From Rhodophyticola porphyridii (lineage in GTDB: Bacteria > Pseudomonadota > Alphaproteobacteria > Rhodobacterales > Rhodobacteraceae): 64,000 nt of DNA. The notes below the pieces were generated by a model that saw only the letters and a list, made by a program, of their open reading frames with translations, was not told the DNA's origin and did not search any database. A program made the position numbers and the translations under genes. This document shows positions 62,788 through 64,000 of the stretch, piece by piece. The stretch covers positions 434,001 through 498,000 of the forward strand of contig NZ_RCNT01000001.1 in NCBI RefSeq assembly GCF_003688285.1, given 5' to 3'. Each line of letters starts with the position of its first letter. Position 1 is the stretch's first letter.

Positions 62788-63326
62788 CGCGGCTCACCCT
62801 CTGGCAGCGTGCCCTTCAGAACCTGGGGTAGCCCGGCGATGATCTGCACGACAAGGTCCGCCTCCGCGGCAAGGCGCTGGTTCAGGAGACCCTGAGCGGT
62901 GAGAAACCGCCTGCCGAGACGGGTTTCGGGCACGATGCCCTGGCCGACCTCGTTGGTGACGACGATCACCGGCGCCGCGCTTTCGGTCATGGCCCCGATC
63001 AGGCCGGTGGCCTGTTTGTCCCAGTCCATCTCCGCCAGCATGACATTGGTCAGCCAGAGGGTCGCGCAATCGACAAGCGCGATCTCCTCGCGGCCCATGG
63101 CGGCCAGCACCGGGGCCGCCTTGATCGGGGCCTCGATCACACGCCAGCCCTGTCCGGAGCGGCGGGCCTGATGCAGCGCGATCTTGCGTCGCATCTCATC
63201 GTCGAAGGCCTGCGCGGTCGCGAGATAGGTCTTGGTCAGCCCTGCGGCGTGGACCAGCCTTTCGGCAAAGGCCGATTTGCCCGAGGACGCCCCGCCGATC
63301 ACAAGGCTGAGAGAGGGTAGGCGCAA
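62781..63326 (-). CDS. cobU: Adenosylcobinamide kinase/guanylyltransferase
   Basis: A 181-residue bifunctional enzyme (CobU/CobP) that phosphorylates adenosylcobinamide and transfers GMP, in late B12 synthesis. LSLVIGGASSGKSAFAERLV is the P-loop (residues ~7-26), HQARRSGQGWRVIEAP holds the guanylylated histidine region, and VVTNEVGQGIVPETRLGRRF is characteristic. The start is TTG 63326; no ATG lies nearby. The overlapping phosphatase completes the pair. Confidence 0.95.
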   Translation of the reverse strand: MRLPSLSLVIGGASSGKSAFAERLVHAAGLTKTYLATAQAFDDEMRRKIALHQARRSGQGWRVIEAPIKAAPVLAAMGREEIALVDCATLWLTNVMLAEMDWDKQATGLIGAMTESAAPVIVVTNEVGQGIVPETRLGRRFLTAQGLLNQRLAAEADLVVQIIAGLPQVLKGTLPEGEPRW

Positions 63327-63342
63327 TTATTTGTCCCTTTCA

Positions 63343-63370
63343 GTGAACCAAACGGCATATTGCTTCGTAT
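63343..63370 (+). promoter_or_regulatory. ECF-like promoter candidate upstream of rpoH
   Basis: GTGAACC (63343-63349) and CGTAT (63366-63370) are spaced 16 bases apart, close to an extracytoplasmic-function sigma pattern (GAACC-N16-CGT). It lies 58 bases before the rpoH ATG. Only the pattern is seen, so confidence is low. Confidence 0.3.
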
Positions 63371-63428
63371 CCCTCATAGAACCGCGATCAGCGCGGTCCA
63401 ACATCAAACACTTACCGGGGGGTGAGTT

Positions 63429-64000
63429 ATGGCTTTGGATATGGGTGGAGACCAGTCGCTTTCGCGCCGCGCCATGCGCGCCGAATTGCTGGATGCGGAA
63501 ACGGAGTTGCGTCTGGCATATGCCTGGCGGGACCACCGCGACGAGGCGGCGCTGCACCGGCTGGTAACCGCCTACATGCGTCTGGCGATCTCGATGGCGG
63601 CGAAATTCAAACGGTATGGCGCCCCCATGAACGACCTGATCCAGGAAGCCGGGCTGGGCCTGATGAAGGCGGCCGACAAGTTCGACCCCGACCGCGGCGT
63701 GAGATTTTCAACCTACGCGGTGTGGTGGATCAAGGCGAGTATCCAGGATTACGTGATGCGAAACTGGTCCATGGTCCGGACCGGATCGACCAGCAGCCAG
63801 AAATCGCTGTTCTTCAACATGCGCCGGGTGCAGGCCCGGCTTGAGCGCGAGGCGATGGCCGCGGGCGAGCGGCTGGACAAGCACCAGTTGCGCCAGATGA
63901 TCGCGACAGAGGTAGGCGTGCCGCTTCACGATGTGGAGATGATGGAGGGCCGTCTGGCCGGGTCGGACTATTCGCTGAACGCCACTCAATCCGTGGATGA
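63429..64000 (+). CDS. rpoH: RpoH-type alternative sigma factor (5' part)
   Basis: The first ~190 codons of a sigma-70-family RpoH. VTAYMRLAISMAAKFKRYGAPMNDLIQEAGLGLMKAADKFDPDRGVRFSTYAVWWIKASIQDYVMRNWSMVRTGSTSSQKSLFFNMRRV has sigma region 2 with the core-binding and -10 recognition helices and the RpoH box after region 2.4. GGGGGTGAG precedes ATG 63429. It continues beyond the window. Alphaproteobacteria often have two RpoH proteins, one for heat and one for singlet-oxygen stress; which this is cannot be decided. Confidence 0.93.
   Translation, partial: MALDMGGDQSLSRRAMRAELLDAETELRLAYAWRDHRDEAALHRLVTAYMRLAISMAAKFKRYGAPMNDLIQEAGLGLMKAADKFDPDRGVRFSTYAVWWIKASIQDYVMRNWSMVRTGSTSSQKSLFFNMRRVQARLEREAMAAGERLDKHQLRQMIATEVGVPLHDVEMMEGRLAGSDYSLNATQSVD

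Overview
The window is about 64 kb of a GC-rich alphaproteobacterial chromosome. It is almost certainly from the Rhodobacterales (Roseobacter/Rhodobacter group). Support: an FeS-type bacterial cryptochrome with cysteines 346/434/437/450, an RpoH-type sigma factor, an alphaproteobacterial leuA leader peptide, a short GltX, NifU/USP/BCAT neighbourhoods, CtrA-type TTAA-N7-TTAA sites, and a Rhodobacterales-looking intergenic repeat. I see no prophage, complete insertion sequence, CRISPR array, rRNA or convincing tRNA.

Layout. 1-9.4 kb: the 5' part of mreB, leuA with a leucine-rich leader peptide and interleaved stems, an SDR/FeS-cryptochrome pair, DUF1801, a Tat-exported metallo-beta-lactamase-fold hydrolase, a PAS sensor with a degenerate kinase core, a small metallopeptidase and gltX. 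9.4-15.8 kb looks accessory: an FAD amine oxidase broken by two one-base frameshifts, a PNPOx-like protein, DUF2267, rsgA, a two-domain VOC protein, a lower-GC phosphotransferase, and two copies of a degenerate dispersed repeat. 15.8-22.6 kb: a MATE exporter, gamma-glutamylcyclotransferase, and a tandem glycine riboswitch driving gcvT-gcvH-gcvP. 22.6-29 kb: small genes, a cold-shock protein, an 853-residue GT2-GT4 fusion, and a dioxygenase/esterase pair resembling MhqO/MhqD.

29-34.3 kb is the most interesting region. Reading on the minus strand it holds an aminotransferase, two DUF4178 zinc-ribbon proteins, an unannotated 56-residue membrane peptide, DUF350, and a membrane-anchored spermidine-synthase-like enzyme with a TTG start. 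The last five form a tight probable operon and suggest a membrane-linked aminopropyl-transfer system. 34.3-39.3 kb: a perfect CtrA box before a small unknown gene, a RecD-like helicase, an SDR, and a TauE/TIGR02186/NTF2-like operon. 39.5-45 kb: a BMP-type nucleoside-like ABC importer with a LysE exporter gene inserted between its two permease genes.

45-64 kb is mostly housekeeping: rimI-tsaB, Nfu-type NifU, USP, a BCAA aminotransferase with a 46-residue gene upstream, VOC, an AAA ATPase, trpS, a rhomboid-fold protein lacking its catalytic residues, murJ-glnD and an LpoA-like lipoprotein. These are followed by rsmI-yraN-gshB, comM with a CtrA-like site, GST, a CobC-like phosphatase with cobU, and the 5' part of rpoH. 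Positions and motifs were read directly. Family names come from recognition of sequence patterns, not from any search.
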